From Clostridia bacterium (GTDB lineage: Bacteria; Bacillota; Clostridia; Christensenellales; Aristaeellaceae), in contig CAAGII010000015.1 of NCBI GenBank assembly GCA_900769875.1, positions 1 to 37,101 of the forward strand: a DNA stretch of 37,101 bases, in the 5' to 3' direction. Each line of letters begins with the position of its first letter. Position 1 is the first letter of the stretch. The translations under genes and the position numbers were made by a program. The notes beneath the pieces were generated by a model. The model searched no databases. It was not told the DNA's origin and saw nothing but the letters and a program-made list of their open reading frames with translations. Below are positions 6,017-16,286 of this stretch, piece by piece.

Positions 6017-8023
6017 TTATGTGCCGATTGCGAACCAGTCAACGGCGCGGCTTGTGCTGAAAGAGCCACCAACAACGATGGAGCAACCAGACGTGCCTTT
6101 ATTGCTGACCTTAATTGCACCGTTGTCGCCCGACCAGTTGGAGCCGGATGTCGAATAGGTTACAAACACATAGGGTGTGCTTGTAAATCCGGCAGAGGAG
6201 TAGTCGATCCGCGTTCCGCTGCTGCCGCTGATACTTGTAGAACCCCATGCGAATTTGAAAGGCAACCGTTCTCTGTCCAGCGTGCCGGCGTTAATGTTAG
6301 AAGCGTTGTGGTTGTGGGAAGCCGGTGCCGCGCCGAGGTTTGAAAGGGTCACACCGAGATTCGACCTTGCGGTCGCCGCATCAGTTGCACCAGTACCCCC
6401 ATTCGCAACAGGCAATGCTCCTTTCGTGTTTCCGAGGCCGAGAGCATTACGGGCGGCTTCGACGGACGTTTGACCCGTGCCGCCATTTGCGATAGGCAAC
6501 GCTCCTTTTGTGTTTCCGAGGCCGAGAGCATTGCGGGCTGCTTCAACAGTTGTTTGTCCCGTACCACCTCTGCTGATGGGAACCGTGCCGTCAAGCTGAG
6601 TTTCGCCGTGGTACAGATGCCAGTTCGGGCTAATCTGCACGGCATTCTGCTTCGTACCTTCCATGCCGAAAGACACATTCAAGCCGCCGTCCATGCAGTA
6701 GATGACATGCTCAGATGTGAGTGCCGTAACTGTTGCATTACTGTTCGTATTACGGAGATTCTGCACACTGTCAATAGCGATAACCTGAACCTGATAAGTT
6801 TCAGTGCCAGACGCGCTACCGCCTATGATAGTTTGCTTCCCGTTTTGGATTGCTTGTGCCGTACTCCAGCTTGTATCGCTTGCCTTTTTATACCTGGCTT
6901 GCAAGGATATGAGACTGTTTTTCCCGTTCACGCTTGCAATAGATACGGTTGCCGTAACTCCGATGTACGCGCCGGAATCAGTAGGCGTCCCACTGTTATT
7001 GCATCGGAAAGCGGTAACAACGGTGAAAATAGGCTCAAAATAATCGTAAACAGTGATATTTACAGCCGAAGCAGATGCAGAGTTGCCGTAACTGTTTGTC
7101 ACCTTTGCGTTACAAGTAACTGTTCCTGTTTCTTGCAACGCATCAGTGTCGAATGTCACTCCGCTTTGGGTGGATTTCGATTGTGATCCGCAAGAAAGCG
7201 CGATGCTTTTGTAATCTGCTCCGCTGCCGGCGGCGCAGCCGGAAAGGGAAAGTCTTGCCCGGCTGTATCCTTTGACGTACAGCCCCCAGGCTGACGGAAT
7301 GTAGGAGGACTGGAGCAGACTGACGGTTAGTTTTCCGGCTGTTGGGGTTATCGTTGTAGGGTCTACCGTAATCGTGAACGTATACGAATATGACCCGATC
7401 AGATTAGAGCCGGAATACGTTGAAAGCGTAACGCTTGCTTGTCCAGTAGGCCAGCTTTTCGGAACAGAAAGCGTTGTCGAATATACGCCCGCGGACAGAC
7501 TCACCTCCGACGTGTAGCTTTCATCCCGATACCATTTGACCTTGTGCGTGTATTCGCTCGATTCCGAGGCAATGGTAAGCTTAATGCTACCCCCCTGGGC
7601 AACTGAGGACGAACTCAAACTGCCGGTCGATGAGTTGGACTCCAAATATTCGATGCTGATTGAAATATAGGAGCCGTCACGCACGTTAAGCACGTTGGAT
7701 GTGGAGCTACCGCCGCCGGTAACAGTGAAGGTGATGTTGCCACCTGTAAAATTGAGCAGGGACGAAGAAGCATCATACATGGTGCATTCGTGTGACCCGT
7801 TGCCCGACCCAAGTTCAACGCTGCCGTATGCGGTAGAGAATCCAGCAGAAGAAGCAGAGTAGACGGATACATTGGAAAAATAGACAGTGACTTTCTGGAG
7901 GGAGCTTCCCGCGGGAGGAAGCGTACCAGAATATCGGTAGAAGTTACCAGTTACCGTACCACCGCGCTTTTTATCAGCGTTTGTGCCGGATATGGAGCTT
8001 GTCCTGAATACGCAAGTAGCCAT
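6017..8023 (-). CDS. Tail fibre protein with GGTG repeats and C-terminal lectin-like domain
   Basis: 668 aa. The N-terminal part (about 1-430) is Ser/Thr/Gly-rich and beta-structured, similar in character to DUF859-type siphophage proteins. Then come three GGTG-(Q/A)T...AR..LG repeats (about 478-570), the classic phage-fibre repeat. SHNHNASNINAGTL at about 575-590 is a common fibre motif with His residues that may bind iron. The C-terminal ~80 residues (IDYSSAGFTSTPYVFVTYST...RAVDWFAIGT) look like an H-type lectin-like receptor-binding module. SD AAGGAGGGTGATTG. It probably acts in host adsorption together with the DGR target. The ATG at 8023 is preferred over the adjacent TTG. Confidence 0.87.
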   Translation of the reverse strand: MATCVFRTSSISGTNADKKRGGTVTGNFYRYSGTLPPAGSSLQKVTVYFSNVSVYSASSAGFSTAYGSVELGSGNGSHECTMYDASSSLLNFTGGNITFTVTGGGSSTSNVLNVRDGSYISISIEYLESNSSTGSLSSSSVAQGGSIKLTIASESSEYTHKVKWYRDESYTSEVSLSAGVYSTTLSVPKSWPTGQASVTLSTYSGSNLIGSYSYTFTITVDPTTITPTAGKLTVSLLQSSYIPSAWGLYVKGYSRARLSLSGCAAGSGADYKSIALSCGSQSKSTQSGVTFDTDALQETGTVTCNAKVTNSYGNSASASAVNITVYDYFEPIFTVVTAFRCNNSGTPTDSGAYIGVTATVSIASVNGKNSLISLQARYKKASDTSWSTAQAIQNGKQTIIGGSASGTETYQVQVIAIDSVQNLRNTNSNATVTALTSEHVIYCMDGGLNVSFGMEGTKQNAVQISPNWHLYHGETQLDGTVPISRGGTGQTTVEAARNALGLGNTKGALPIANGGTGQTSVEAARNALGLGNTKGALPVANGGTGATDAATARSNLGVTLSNLGAAPASHNHNASNINAGTLDRERLPFKFAWGSTSISGSSGTRIDYSSAGFTSTPYVFVTYSTSGSNWSGDNGAIKVSNKGTSGCSIVVGGSFSTSRAVDWFAIGT

Positions 8024-8038
8024 CAATCACCCTCCTTT

Positions 8039-11000
8039 CTACGCGCTTATATATCGAAGTGAAAGTCCCTTTGACGTTTTCGTCCACACGAAACGGTTGC
8101 CGCCATTCGGACCGAATGCGAGTTCATTGGTGATCTGTGCATCCGTAATGTACAGTTTTCGGTCAGACATATACGCAACTTCGACCACAGACGAGCCGTC
8201 AATCTGTCGGAAAGAAAGCCGATTATTGGAAAGCAAAACCCGGAAATTGCTGTCGCTTTTTCCGATCTCAACGCCATCGCCGCTTGCGCGAATAAGCGTT
8301 GAGAATTTCTGATTGACCGCCCCTGCTGCGTCCTGCGCTGTCCCCTCAAACGATGCCGTCAGCTCATCAGCTTGAAGTTTCAAGGCACTGTTGAACTGCT
8401 GAACGAGTGAGTCAATCTGATTAGTGACATAGGTTGCAGATACCTTTGCCTCAATGGACGTATTGAGCACTTCAAGGGATGTCTGCGCCGCCGCAAGCTG
8501 CTTGATGATGTCAGGGATATTAGCATCTTGCACAGATACCCATTGCGTACCATCAAAACGATACAGCTTGTAATCATCATCAGAGTCAATCCACAAGTCT
8601 CCAGCTTTTCCGTTGATGGGTGCGTCAGGCTGACAATAAGTTTCTGCGCCGCCAACGCCATCTTCGACCATCTTTGCAGGATTGCTCCACGCGCTTGACG
8701 GGACATTTACTGTTGCAGTTCTCGCGGCTACTTGAGCGGAAATGACCCAGCACGGATTGCCGTCAGTAGTAGGAATCTCCTGCGACCAGCCGCCAGCATC
8801 TCCAGTCAAAGAGGCTGTTGCGAATGTGAAAAGGGTAGTAGCGGTAGGCTTATCGGGGGCTGTTTCGCCGCGCTTGTAAAGATACACGAAAGCGACATTG
8901 ATGCCGTCCGCGCCATCTGAACCATCTTTACCGGGCTGACCGTCTGCGCCATCCTTGCCGTTTGTGCCATCCTTGCCGTTTGTGCCATCCCTACCATCCG
9001 CGCCGTCAACGCCGTCTGCACCTCTAAAAAGCGACCAGGTATAGTCTGAGGCTGTGCTGCTTTCTACCGGTGTAGCTTTGTTGTAAGCGAGGCCGATGTA
9101 ATACTTGCCATCAGAATCATCGGACATTCCCGCGCCGTTAGCATCGTCCGCGTACTTGACCCATGTGTAATAGGTCTTACCGTCCGCGCCATTAACGCCG
9201 TTAATGCCATCTGTGCCATCTTTTCCCTTAATAAGCGACCATGAATAATCGCTATATATAGAGCTTTCCTGTTGTGAGGGCTTATTATAGGCGATACCCA
9301 TGTATGTCTTACCTTCCGGGTTATCACTCATGCCGGAAGTTGGGCTGTCTGCGTACTTGAGCCATGTATAGCTCGGAGCCGCATCTTTTCCGTCCGCGCC
9401 ATCTGCACCGTTTTCAACAAGTTTTGTTGCTTCGCTCCACGCAGATGCAGGAACAGTAACAGTGTCATTGGCAGAACTGACAGCCGCCATAATAACGTAA
9501 CATGGATCTTGCCCTGATGGGATCGTCCGAGTCCAATCCCCGGTATCTCCAGCAAGCGCGTTACTGGAGAAGGTAAACGTAAGGTCGTTTTGCGGACCCG
9601 TGATTGTGCTACCGCTGACACGCTGATACAGTTGAATAACCGCGTTGTTATATCCGTTTGTGCCAGCCGCGCCATCTGCGCCCTTGATAAGCGACCATGC
9701 GTAATCGGTATAGCTTTCAGATTCGACTTGAGTAGTCTTGTTATAAGCAATACCGATATACTTTTTTCCTTCCGGCTTGTCGCTCATGCCGGATGTCGGA
9801 CTGTCTGCATATTTCACCCATGTATAATAGGTGATTCCATCTGCACCGTCTTTACCGGGAGCGCCGTCTGCACCGTCTTTACCGGGAGCACCATCCGCGC
9901 CATCTTTACCGGGAGCACCATCCGCACCATCTTTACCGGGAGCGCCGTCTGCACCGTCTGCACCGTCTTTACCGGGAGCACCATCCGCACCATCTTTACC
10001 AGGGGTTCCGGCAATACCTGTATTGACCTTACACCAGTTGATTTCGAGGTCAATCTGGACAGGAGCCGCAACGTGAACAACCAGAGTTCCGCTGGTGGAC
10101 TCTGAGCTTCCGAGGGTTGCACCGTTAGCAACAGAAATGGAAATCGGAATTTGATTATCAACCTCACTCCCGATATTCACGGCCATGCCGTCAACTGCGC
10201 CAGAAACCCCGGTCACAGTAGGTGTGACCTTTTTCTCGCCGGTGTACGCAAATACACGGCTTTCATAGGTACGCGAGAAGGCCCCGCCGTTTGCATCTGC
10301 CGCAAATGCGAAACTTGTATTCGTAACGGAAGCGACGGAAGCATTTTTGAGAGTGCTGATTTCTACCTCGCCTTTGAACTTGTACGTTTTCGCAACGGGA
10401 TCAAAGTACAGGCAATCCTCCCAATCGGAACCGACTTTCCGCTGCATGGAGAAGCGATTCGCGTTTGCAACCATGCGGGCAACAGGCTCGTCATTGTCCA
10501 TGAGCGTAGATACGAAACCTTCTGTTCTTGTGATTCGGTTGCCGAAGTAGCTGCTTCCGATGCTGACATACCGTTTTGCGCGAAGTTCGGCGGCGCTGAC
10601 AAAAGGAACTTCATCTTCGTCATCATCCTCAACACCGTATTGCGCGTCACACACGAAAGACGGATTGCATCTGATTTTAAGAGAAGTCGCAATCAAGGGA
10701 ATCGTGATGCCCTTTCTCACAATAGAGAATGTGTCGCCAACTTCCATCAAAGGGTCGATGTACGCGCCGGTCAGTTCATACGGGGTGAAACTCCGACCGA
10801 TCAACCGGGAATTTGCCGTCAGGACGATTGTTCCATTTTCTAAAGTGCTTCCATCGTTCAAACGGAATACTCCGTTGTTGATAGAACCGAACGAGGTGGA
10901 AAGAACACCTTTTTCAATGGAATATCCTTCACTGAGCTGCCTCACCATTTCCTGTGTAGCATACTCGCACTCGGTCGCCAGTTCGATTCCGCTATCATCG

Positions 11001-11743
11001 CCGCAGGTGAACTGGTTATTCGCAGAGTCCGTCAGCGTTACACGGGAAACCGTTTTTCTTCCCGTTGATAGTGACCGATAGTTCATATAGGACGTGCCTA
11101 TTGCCTGTACAGGGGTGCCGGTATTCGGATACGGCACAAGTCTGAGCTTCCCAGACTCCGACATAACAAAAATGCCCCCGTGTGCCGCTGCAATCATGGA
11201 TAGGATTTCAGACATCAGCACGTCATCATTTGGGTAGTCTACCATGTATGGTTTTCCAGACTTGATGAAGGTACGAGAATCGACTTCAACCCCCATAAGG
11301 GACACGATTTCAGCGAATACATCAGTCATCGCAACGGGCCAGTTGATGAAAGATGTCTTATCGAGGTATGTTCTCCCGGCAAGCATCATACCGTCACGGC
11401 ACGTCAGCATCAGAAGATCATTAGATGCTGAACGTCTGGAAATCCAAAAATGTCCTTGTTCAATCCAGTCCGTAACCGTCAATCCGTCACGACTTTTCAG
11501 CCGGCAAAAGGCGACTACTGGCGCCGCTTTGGGAATCGGGGCATTAGCATGAGGGCGAATCGCAAGAGTTATCAAACCTGTGCAGCATCGTCCGATGCAA
11601 GGTTCCTGCATAAGCGGTTTTTCAAGAACGGGTGTTCCTTGAATGTCTTTTTCTCGGTATTCATCGCCGTTAATAAGGAATTTGTACTCAGTAGTGTGCG
11701 GGGAGGCGAATACTGAGGCCCAATTCGCGGGACGATTTTGCAT
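8039..11743 (-). CDS. Large tail-tip protein with collagen-like repeats
   Basis: 1234 aa. Residues about 1-400 have the character of a tail-associated/baseplate hub protein (beta-rich, ...YKFLINGDEY...GHFWISRRS...LTCRDGM...). Two collagen-like Gly-X-Y tracts follow (about 576-636, repeats of PGKDGADGA, and about 905-947). Three copies of a ~52-residue module (YYTWVKYADSPTSGMSD...IAYNK...SLIKG) and two copies of a ~80-residue module (V.LY.R...W...I....PC...A..) surround them. The C-terminus has coiled-coil (QLAAAQTSLEVLNTS) and a final beta domain. It starts one base into the previous stop codon (TGATG). Likely a tail-spike or host-recognition component; exact role inferred from position after the distal tail gene. 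Confidence 0.85.
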   Translation of the reverse strand: MQNRPANWASVFASPHTTEYKFLINGDEYREKDIQGTPVLEKPLMQEPCIGRCCTGLITLAIRPHANAPIPKAAPVVAFCRLKSRDGLTVTDWIEQGHFWISRRSASNDLLMLTCRDGMMLAGRTYLDKTSFINWPVAMTDVFAEIVSLMGVEVDSRTFIKSGKPYMVDYPNDDVLMSEILSMIAAAHGGIFVMSESGKLRLVPYPNTGTPVQAIGTSYMNYRSLSTGRKTVSRVTLTDSANNQFTCGDDSGIELATECEYATQEMVRQLSEGYSIEKGVLSTSFGSINNGVFRLNDGSTLENGTIVLTANSRLIGRSFTPYELTGAYIDPLMEVGDTFSIVRKGITIPLIATSLKIRCNPSFVCDAQYGVEDDDEDEVPFVSAAELRAKRYVSIGSSYFGNRITRTEGFVSTLMDNDEPVARMVANANRFSMQRKVGSDWEDCLYFDPVAKTYKFKGEVEISTLKNASVASVTNTSFAFAADANGGAFSRTYESRVFAYTGEKKVTPTVTGVSGAVDGMAVNIGSEVDNQIPISISVANGATLGSSESTSGTLVVHVAAPVQIDLEINWCKVNTGIAGTPGKDGADGAPGKDGADGADGAPGKDGADGAPGKDGADGAPGKDGADGAPGKDGADGITYYTWVKYADSPTSGMSDKPEGKKYIGIAYNKTTQVESESYTDYAWSLIKGADGAAGTNGYNNAVIQLYQRVSGSTITGPQNDLTFTFSSNALAGDTGDWTRTIPSGQDPCYVIMAAVSSANDTVTVPASAWSEATKLVENGADGADGKDAAPSYTWLKYADSPTSGMSDNPEGKTYMGIAYNKPSQQESSIYSDYSWSLIKGKDGTDGINGVNGADGKTYYTWVKYADDANGAGMSDDSDGKYYIGLAYNKATPVESSTASDYTWSLFRGADGVDGADGRDGTNGKDGTNGKDGADGQPGKDGSDGADGINVAFVYLYKRGETAPDKPTATTLFTFATASLTGDAGGWSQEIPTTDGNPCWVISAQVAARTATVNVPSSAWSNPAKMVEDGVGGAETYCQPDAPINGKAGDLWIDSDDDYKLYRFDGTQWVSVQDANIPDIIKQLAAAQTSLEVLNTSIEAKVSATYVTNQIDSLVQQFNSALKLQADELTASFEGTAQDAAGAVNQKFSTLIRASGDGVEIGKSDSNFRVLLSNNRLSFRQIDGSSVVEVAYMSDRKLYITDAQITNELAFGPNGGNRFVWTKTSKGLSLRYISA
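8902..9029 (-). repeat. Second collagen-like tract in the tail protein
   Basis: Codes for Gly-X-Y triplets (GADGVDGADGRDGTNGKDG and onward) over about 43 residues. Short direct repeats of 9-18 nt (GCCATCCTTGCCGTTTGT-like units on the + strand) make the region prone to slippage length change. Confidence 0.85.
9835..10015 (-). repeat. First collagen-like tract in the tail protein
   Basis: About 60 residues of Gly-X-Y triplets built from the 9-residue unit PGKDGADGA. At DNA level it is a set of almost identical units of 27 nt (one unit shifted by 9 nt), with only synonymous differences. Likely a trimeric stalk. Copy number should vary among relatives. Confidence 0.9.
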
Positions 11744-12138
11744 CAGACTGTCTCCTCCTTTATGCTGGTCAGCGTAAAGGAGACATCATCCAGCTTGATA
11801 CCTTCTTCCGTGAACCGCTCGATTGCCGCAGTGATAGACGTGTTGTAGAATAGGCGGGTGCATATCCCGTCCCGAAGGTCAGGATATTGCACCCGCACGC
11901 CATCGTCGCCGCTCTGGAGATCTGCTTCAAGCTGCTGCGCCACTTCAAAGGGCATGGGGCCGAGTTTAAGCGTGAGCTTCCTCTGATGGGATGTTACGTT
12001 AGGGTGCATAACGTTGCCGGCGTCACGCCCAGCGTCCTCATCGTTGGTGTTGTCACGCGCCCAGCCAAGACCCGTTTTTGCCTTGACATAAGGGGCATAA
12101 TCATGACCATTGATCTTGAAAACTCCTTGTACTGACAC
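11743..12138 (-). CDS. Distal tail-type minor tail protein
   Basis: 131 aa from a GTG start with GGAGGTGCG upstream; an in-frame ATG at 12159 lies inside the tape measure gene without SD. The protein (VQGVFKINGHDYAPYV...GLGWARDNTNDEDAGR...RKLTLKLGPMPFEVAQQLE) is beta-rich and resembles small tail proteins found between tape measure and tail-tip genes in Firmicutes siphophages. It probably links tube and tip. The exact family is not identified. Confidence 0.8.
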   Translation of the reverse strand: MSVQGVFKINGHDYAPYVKAKTGLGWARDNTNDEDAGRDAGNVMHPNVTSHQRKLTLKLGPMPFEVAQQLEADLQSGDDGVRVQYPDLRDGICTRLFYNTSITAAIERFTEEGIKLDDVSFTLTSIKEETV

Positions 12139-12140
12139 GA

Positions 12141-15100
12141 TTACGCACCTCCATAACATCTAAGCTGTGACCTTTGCAGGTAGTTCAAAGCCCTCATAAT
12201 GCTGTCACCATCAACAACGAGATTCTTCTTCCTCAGAACATCAATCAGTTCAAGCAGAAGGTCGCGTTGGTCGGACATCGTTTCATCGAAGTTGGTTGTG
12301 AACGTCGTAATGGGGTCAGATTTGCCCGCAGACACGCTTTCTGCCGCAACACGGGTCTTGTACGGCACAGCCGTTCCAGCCGCCACAGTGGGCATTTTGA
12401 AGCCTCCAATGGCGTTGAGCATGGACGCAATCTGAGTAAAGATTTCAGCTATGCCAGACAGCTTGTTTGCAACACGGTCGATGCCAGTTACAACGGCGCC
12501 TCCGGCAAGTTCAACCCCCGGACCTTCAATGGTGGAATCAGCAAGAGATTTTGCAAGGTTCCCCATTGTCTTGAACACAGTTTTTTCTTCGCTTTCAATG
12601 CCGCCATTCAAGCCCTCCATCATAAAGCCGCCGATAGATTTGAATACTTTCGACGGGGACGCGATGCCCAGGGTAGATTTAACAGAATTGACGAGGCTCT
12701 TAAACTTGTTTACGACACGGGATTTGAAGCTGTCCCATAGGCCGATAATGCCGCCCTCTGTGCCGGTCGTGATACCCTCACCGACGCCGCTCCAGTCAAC
12801 CTCTTTCGCGTCATCCCTTGTCCCCGTAAACCAGCTAATGATCGTGTCCTTAACGTTTTTCCATGCGGTATCTGCCGTAGACTTCACACCGTCCCAGGTG
12901 TCAGAAAGATACTGTGTAGCTTCCGTCCACACAGTTGTCGCTTTCGTAGATACGCTGTCCCAAGCGTCACTGATGGTGGTTTTTACGGTATCCCAAACGG
13001 TAGTAGCGGTAGTCGAAAGGTTATTCCATACCGTAGATACCGTTGTGCTGATACTGTTCCATGTAGTAGTTGCCGCAGTAGATAGCCCATCCCACACGCC
13101 AGAAATGGTTGTGCTAATACCATTCCACGCCGTAGTCGCGGCGGTAGATAGTCCATCCCATACACCGGAAATGGTCGTACTGATTCCGTTCCATGCGGTA
13201 GTCGCGGCGGTAGATAGGCCGTCCCACACGCCAGAAATGGTTGTGCTAATGCCGTTCCATGCGGTAGATGCCGCTGTGGTCAGATTGTCCCACACGCCAG
13301 AAATGGTCGTGCTGATCCCTTCCCACGCGGTAGTCGCAGCGGTAGACAGGCCATCCCACACGCCGGAAATGGTCGTGCTGATCCCTTCCCATGCGGTAGA
13401 TGCCGCCCCGCTGACGGTTTCCCACAAACCAGAGAAGAACCCCGCAAAAGCCTCTACTGCGCCGGTTACCCATTCGATGATGGATTCCCATGCCGTTGTG
13501 ATGCCTTGTAGCAATCCGGCGATAATGTACCCGCCCTGTTCCTCCATAACCGTAGAAGGGGATGCGATACCAAACGCCGCTTTGAAGCCGTTAATGAAAG
13601 GCGTAAAAATGTTATCGGCAATCCACTGGCCGATATTGCAGACGGCATTCCAAATACCGTTGAGCAAACCGGCAATAATGTCTCCACCATATTGATCGAA
13701 ATAGGTCCCGAAATAGGTTTTTACGTCCTCCCAGGCTTGCTTGATTGCGTCCCAAATGTTACTTGCAAGGGATGCTATCAAAGCCGCTGCGCCGCCAATA
13801 GCCGCACCAAGAAGCTCAAAAGCACTCGTTACGATTCCTTCCCAGTTGTAGGATTCAAAATACCCGGTGACGCTGTTCCAAAGCGTATTTCCAAGCTCTG
13901 TCCAGTCAATCGCTTCGATGAAGCCAGCGGCAAGAGTCAGTGCATCAGCAACAAACGTAGTGATGAACGCCGTCCAATCCGAAATCCAAGTGGCAAGGTC
14001 GATTCCATTCACGATTCCTGCAAACTGAGTACCGAGGCTTTTCCAATCGACAGAAGAAAGGATGCCCATTGCAAGGTCGAATGCGCTTGTAACGAACGTG
14101 TTGAGGGACGTTGTGATGCTCGTAATCATGCCGGCGATGTCCAGACCGTTTACAATGCCTCCGATGGTTTTTCCGGCACTTGCCCAGTCGATCCCAGACA
14201 TAAATGTCGTAATGCTTGTGAATACACCATGAATAGAAGCGTTGATTGAACCAACAATGCCCGTCCAGTTTACAGTGCTGAACCATTTCGATACGCCGGT
14301 AGCAACAGACGTGCCAAGAGATTCCCAGTTGACCTTTGTTACGAATCCGTGGATCGTATCTATGAGAACGTTCCACTTATTTCCGAATGTTGCGCCAACC
14401 GTTCCCCAATCAGTCTTTTCAAAAATTGTGTTCAGCCCGACACCGAGATTCGTGCCCAGGGCTTCCCAATTAAACTCATCGAGGAATGTATTCAGGGTTG
14501 AAAACACAAGATTGATCCCGTCTGAAATGAGCAGCCCCATATTCGCCCAGTTGATGCCAGACACAAGACCGTTGAGAATTTGTGCGATTCGGCTTGCCCA
14601 TGTTACGGCGAGAGGCTGGATACTTACGATCCAGCCATCAACGGCTGTCACGACAGTATTCAGGCCGTTTCCGACGATTTTGCCGATTCCTTCCCAGTCA
14701 CCGGCTTCAAATGCCGCTTTGATGGACGAGAAGAAATTCTGAACACTTTCGGGCAAGAGACTTTCAATCGGCACGTTTTCAAAAAGGTCGCCTGTTCCCC
14801 CTGAACCGCCTCCACCGCCATCATCAGAGGAAGCCTTGTTCAACTCATCGAATCCGTAGACCTCATTTTTCAGCTTCTTTGCCGCGCCGGCCGCACCGCC
14901 GAGGCTTTTTGCATAGCTATCAGTTTGCTTTTTTGCAACAGTCACGAAAGACTTGCCGGACAGCATAGCAAAAAAGGCGTTGAGGTAAGAAATCGCTTTG
15001 GAAATCCAGTTGATGATAGCAGAAATCGCAGGGGCGACCGCGTTTACCAGATTCCCGAAAGTGACTGCAAGATTTGCGGACAGCCCCTTCGAGGCGTTCT

Positions 15101-16286
15101 TCATGCTCGACATGGATGCGTTAAATGCAGACGAGAATTTTGCAAGGGAGCCGAGGCATTCTTTCACAGACTGAACGATAGAGGAAATGAACGTCCTCTT
15201 TAGTCTGGAAATTAGGATGGTTTTCAAGCTGGTAAGGGACTTAACAAGGCTTTTTGTGGTAGGAGTACCTTCTTTTGCCTTATCGAGAAACTTACCAAAA
15301 TTCTTTGCCGCGGCTTTCGCACCGGCAGAAATGCCTTTGAACGCCAGTTTTGCCATAGCCGCGTTCATGCGAATAATACTTGAAGCCGCGCCTTTGAGAA
15401 CGTTTCCGAAGGATTGCAAAGCCTGTGATGCTGATCCAGCATCTTTCGGCTTTTGCTGGAGTTCCTTGTCAACGTTCTTCAACGCGCTTTCAGATTGCGC
15501 CGCAGGACCCGACACAGTATCAAATCCAGCGGCAATCTGCTCATACCTGGCAAGCTGCGCCTGCATATCCTGGAGTGTAGCCGTCATCTGCTGATACCTG
15601 GCGGTATCTTGCGCGTTCACGAATGCCGTACCGTTTGCCCGCATGGACTCCATAGATTGCTCATAAGAGTTCAGCGTATATTCGGCATTTCTGATCTGGA
15701 CTTCAAGCCTCTGCCATTCACGGGAGGATTCCTTTACGCCCAAATCGGCCATCGTGTCGCGCCGGTCATACATCCTGAACAGGGCTTGTTCTGCTTTTTG
15801 AGCAGATGCGGCAAGCTGCTCATATTCGGGGGTCTTGACTTGCTGACCGCCGAGATTCTGGAGTTCCTGTCCCAGCCGTTCAACACTGTCACGCGCTTTT
15901 TCAACGTTGATCTGGAAGCGAGTCATCTGCGCCCCAGTACGAATGCCCATCCGTTCGCTGTCAGAAAGCCTCTGGAGCTGATTCCCAAGTGAGGTGCAAG
16001 AACGCTCTGCCGCATTCATGCTTTTACCAAATTCCGAGGAAGATAGGGCGCCGGACATGCTGGAGGTCATGGCATTTACGCTTTGGGTAGCCGATGCCGC
16101 TGCGCTTCCCATCTGCTGACAGGCAGAAAAAAGCGGCTGCATACTGCTTGCCGCCGCGCGTCCAGACTGATTGATAGTCTGAGTAACCCCTTTGATTGCA
16201 CGCTCCATTTTAGCGGAGCCTCTTTCAAAGCCGGTATTGTCAAGCCCAGTGTCAATGACAATGGAGCCATCAGCGCCGTTCGCCAT
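12141..16286 (-). CDS. Tape measure protein
   Basis: 1381 aa, the longest gene, in the expected place after the tail chaperone/Gp15 genes. The N-terminal ~350 residues are helical coiled coil (LQRLSDSERMG..., ARDSVERLGQELQNLG). A Gly-rich break (DDGGGGGSGG, about 489-498) and a middle part with repeated DW..LG/NWE.LG units follow. Residues about 960-1135 are tandem 22-aa repeats (AWNGISTTISGVWDGLSTAAT) with Trp every 11 residues, a well-known feature of tape measures. Hydrophobic segments (for example AAIGGAAALIASLASNI) may insert in the host membrane during DNA entry. It sets tail length. ATG overlaps the upstream stop codon (TAATG). Confidence 0.95.
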   Translation of the reverse strand: MANGADGSIVIDTGLDNTGFERGSAKMERAIKGVTQTINQSGRAAASSMQPLFSACQQMGSAAASATQSVNAMTSSMSGALSSSEFGKSMNAAERSCTSLGNQLQRLSDSERMGIRTGAQMTRFQINVEKARDSVERLGQELQNLGGQQVKTPEYEQLAASAQKAEQALFRMYDRRDTMADLGVKESSREWQRLEVQIRNAEYTLNSYEQSMESMRANGTAFVNAQDTARYQQMTATLQDMQAQLARYEQIAAGFDTVSGPAAQSESALKNVDKELQQKPKDAGSASQALQSFGNVLKGAASSIIRMNAAMAKLAFKGISAGAKAAAKNFGKFLDKAKEGTPTTKSLVKSLTSLKTILISRLKRTFISSIVQSVKECLGSLAKFSSAFNASMSSMKNASKGLSANLAVTFGNLVNAVAPAISAIINWISKAISYLNAFFAMLSGKSFVTVAKKQTDSYAKSLGGAAGAAKKLKNEVYGFDELNKASSDDGGGGGSGGTGDLFENVPIESLLPESVQNFFSSIKAAFEAGDWEGIGKIVGNGLNTVVTAVDGWIVSIQPLAVTWASRIAQILNGLVSGINWANMGLLISDGINLVFSTLNTFLDEFNWEALGTNLGVGLNTIFEKTDWGTVGATFGNKWNVLIDTIHGFVTKVNWESLGTSVATGVSKWFSTVNWTGIVGSINASIHGVFTSITTFMSGIDWASAGKTIGGIVNGLDIAGMITSITTSLNTFVTSAFDLAMGILSSVDWKSLGTQFAGIVNGIDLATWISDWTAFITTFVADALTLAAGFIEAIDWTELGNTLWNSVTGYFESYNWEGIVTSAFELLGAAIGGAAALIASLASNIWDAIKQAWEDVKTYFGTYFDQYGGDIIAGLLNGIWNAVCNIGQWIADNIFTPFINGFKAAFGIASPSTVMEEQGGYIIAGLLQGITTAWESIIEWVTGAVEAFAGFFSGLWETVSGAASTAWEGISTTISGVWDGLSTAATTAWEGISTTISGVWDNLTTAASTAWNGISTTISGVWDGLSTAATTAWNGISTTISGVWDGLSTAATTAWNGISTTISGVWDGLSTAATTTWNSISTTVSTVWNNLSTTATTVWDTVKTTISDAWDSVSTKATTVWTEATQYLSDTWDGVKSTADTAWKNVKDTIISWFTGTRDDAKEVDWSGVGEGITTGTEGGIIGLWDSFKSRVVNKFKSLVNSVKSTLGIASPSKVFKSIGGFMMEGLNGGIESEEKTVFKTMGNLAKSLADSTIEGPGVELAGGAVVTGIDRVANKLSGIAEIFTQIASMLNAIGGFKMPTVAAGTAVPYKTRVAAESVSAGKSDPITTFTTNFDETMSDQRDLLLELIDVLRKKNLVVDGDSIMRALNYLQRSQLRCYGGA
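12860..13410 (-). repeat. 66-bp tandem repeats in the tape measure gene
   Basis: About eight units of 66 nt coding for the 22-residue Trp repeat. The central units are nearly identical at DNA level and the outer ones are diverged, suggesting recent amplification in the middle. Change in unit number would alter tail length. Confidence 0.85.

Noticed and set aside
9835..10015. CRISPR-like regular repeats
   Set aside because: Units are 9-27 nt, contiguous and code for collagen-like Gly-X-Y; no spacers and no cas genes.
12451..13695. 414-codon + strand frame opposite the tape measure
   Set aside because: Its repeats mirror the 66-bp repeats of the tape measure gene; shadow.
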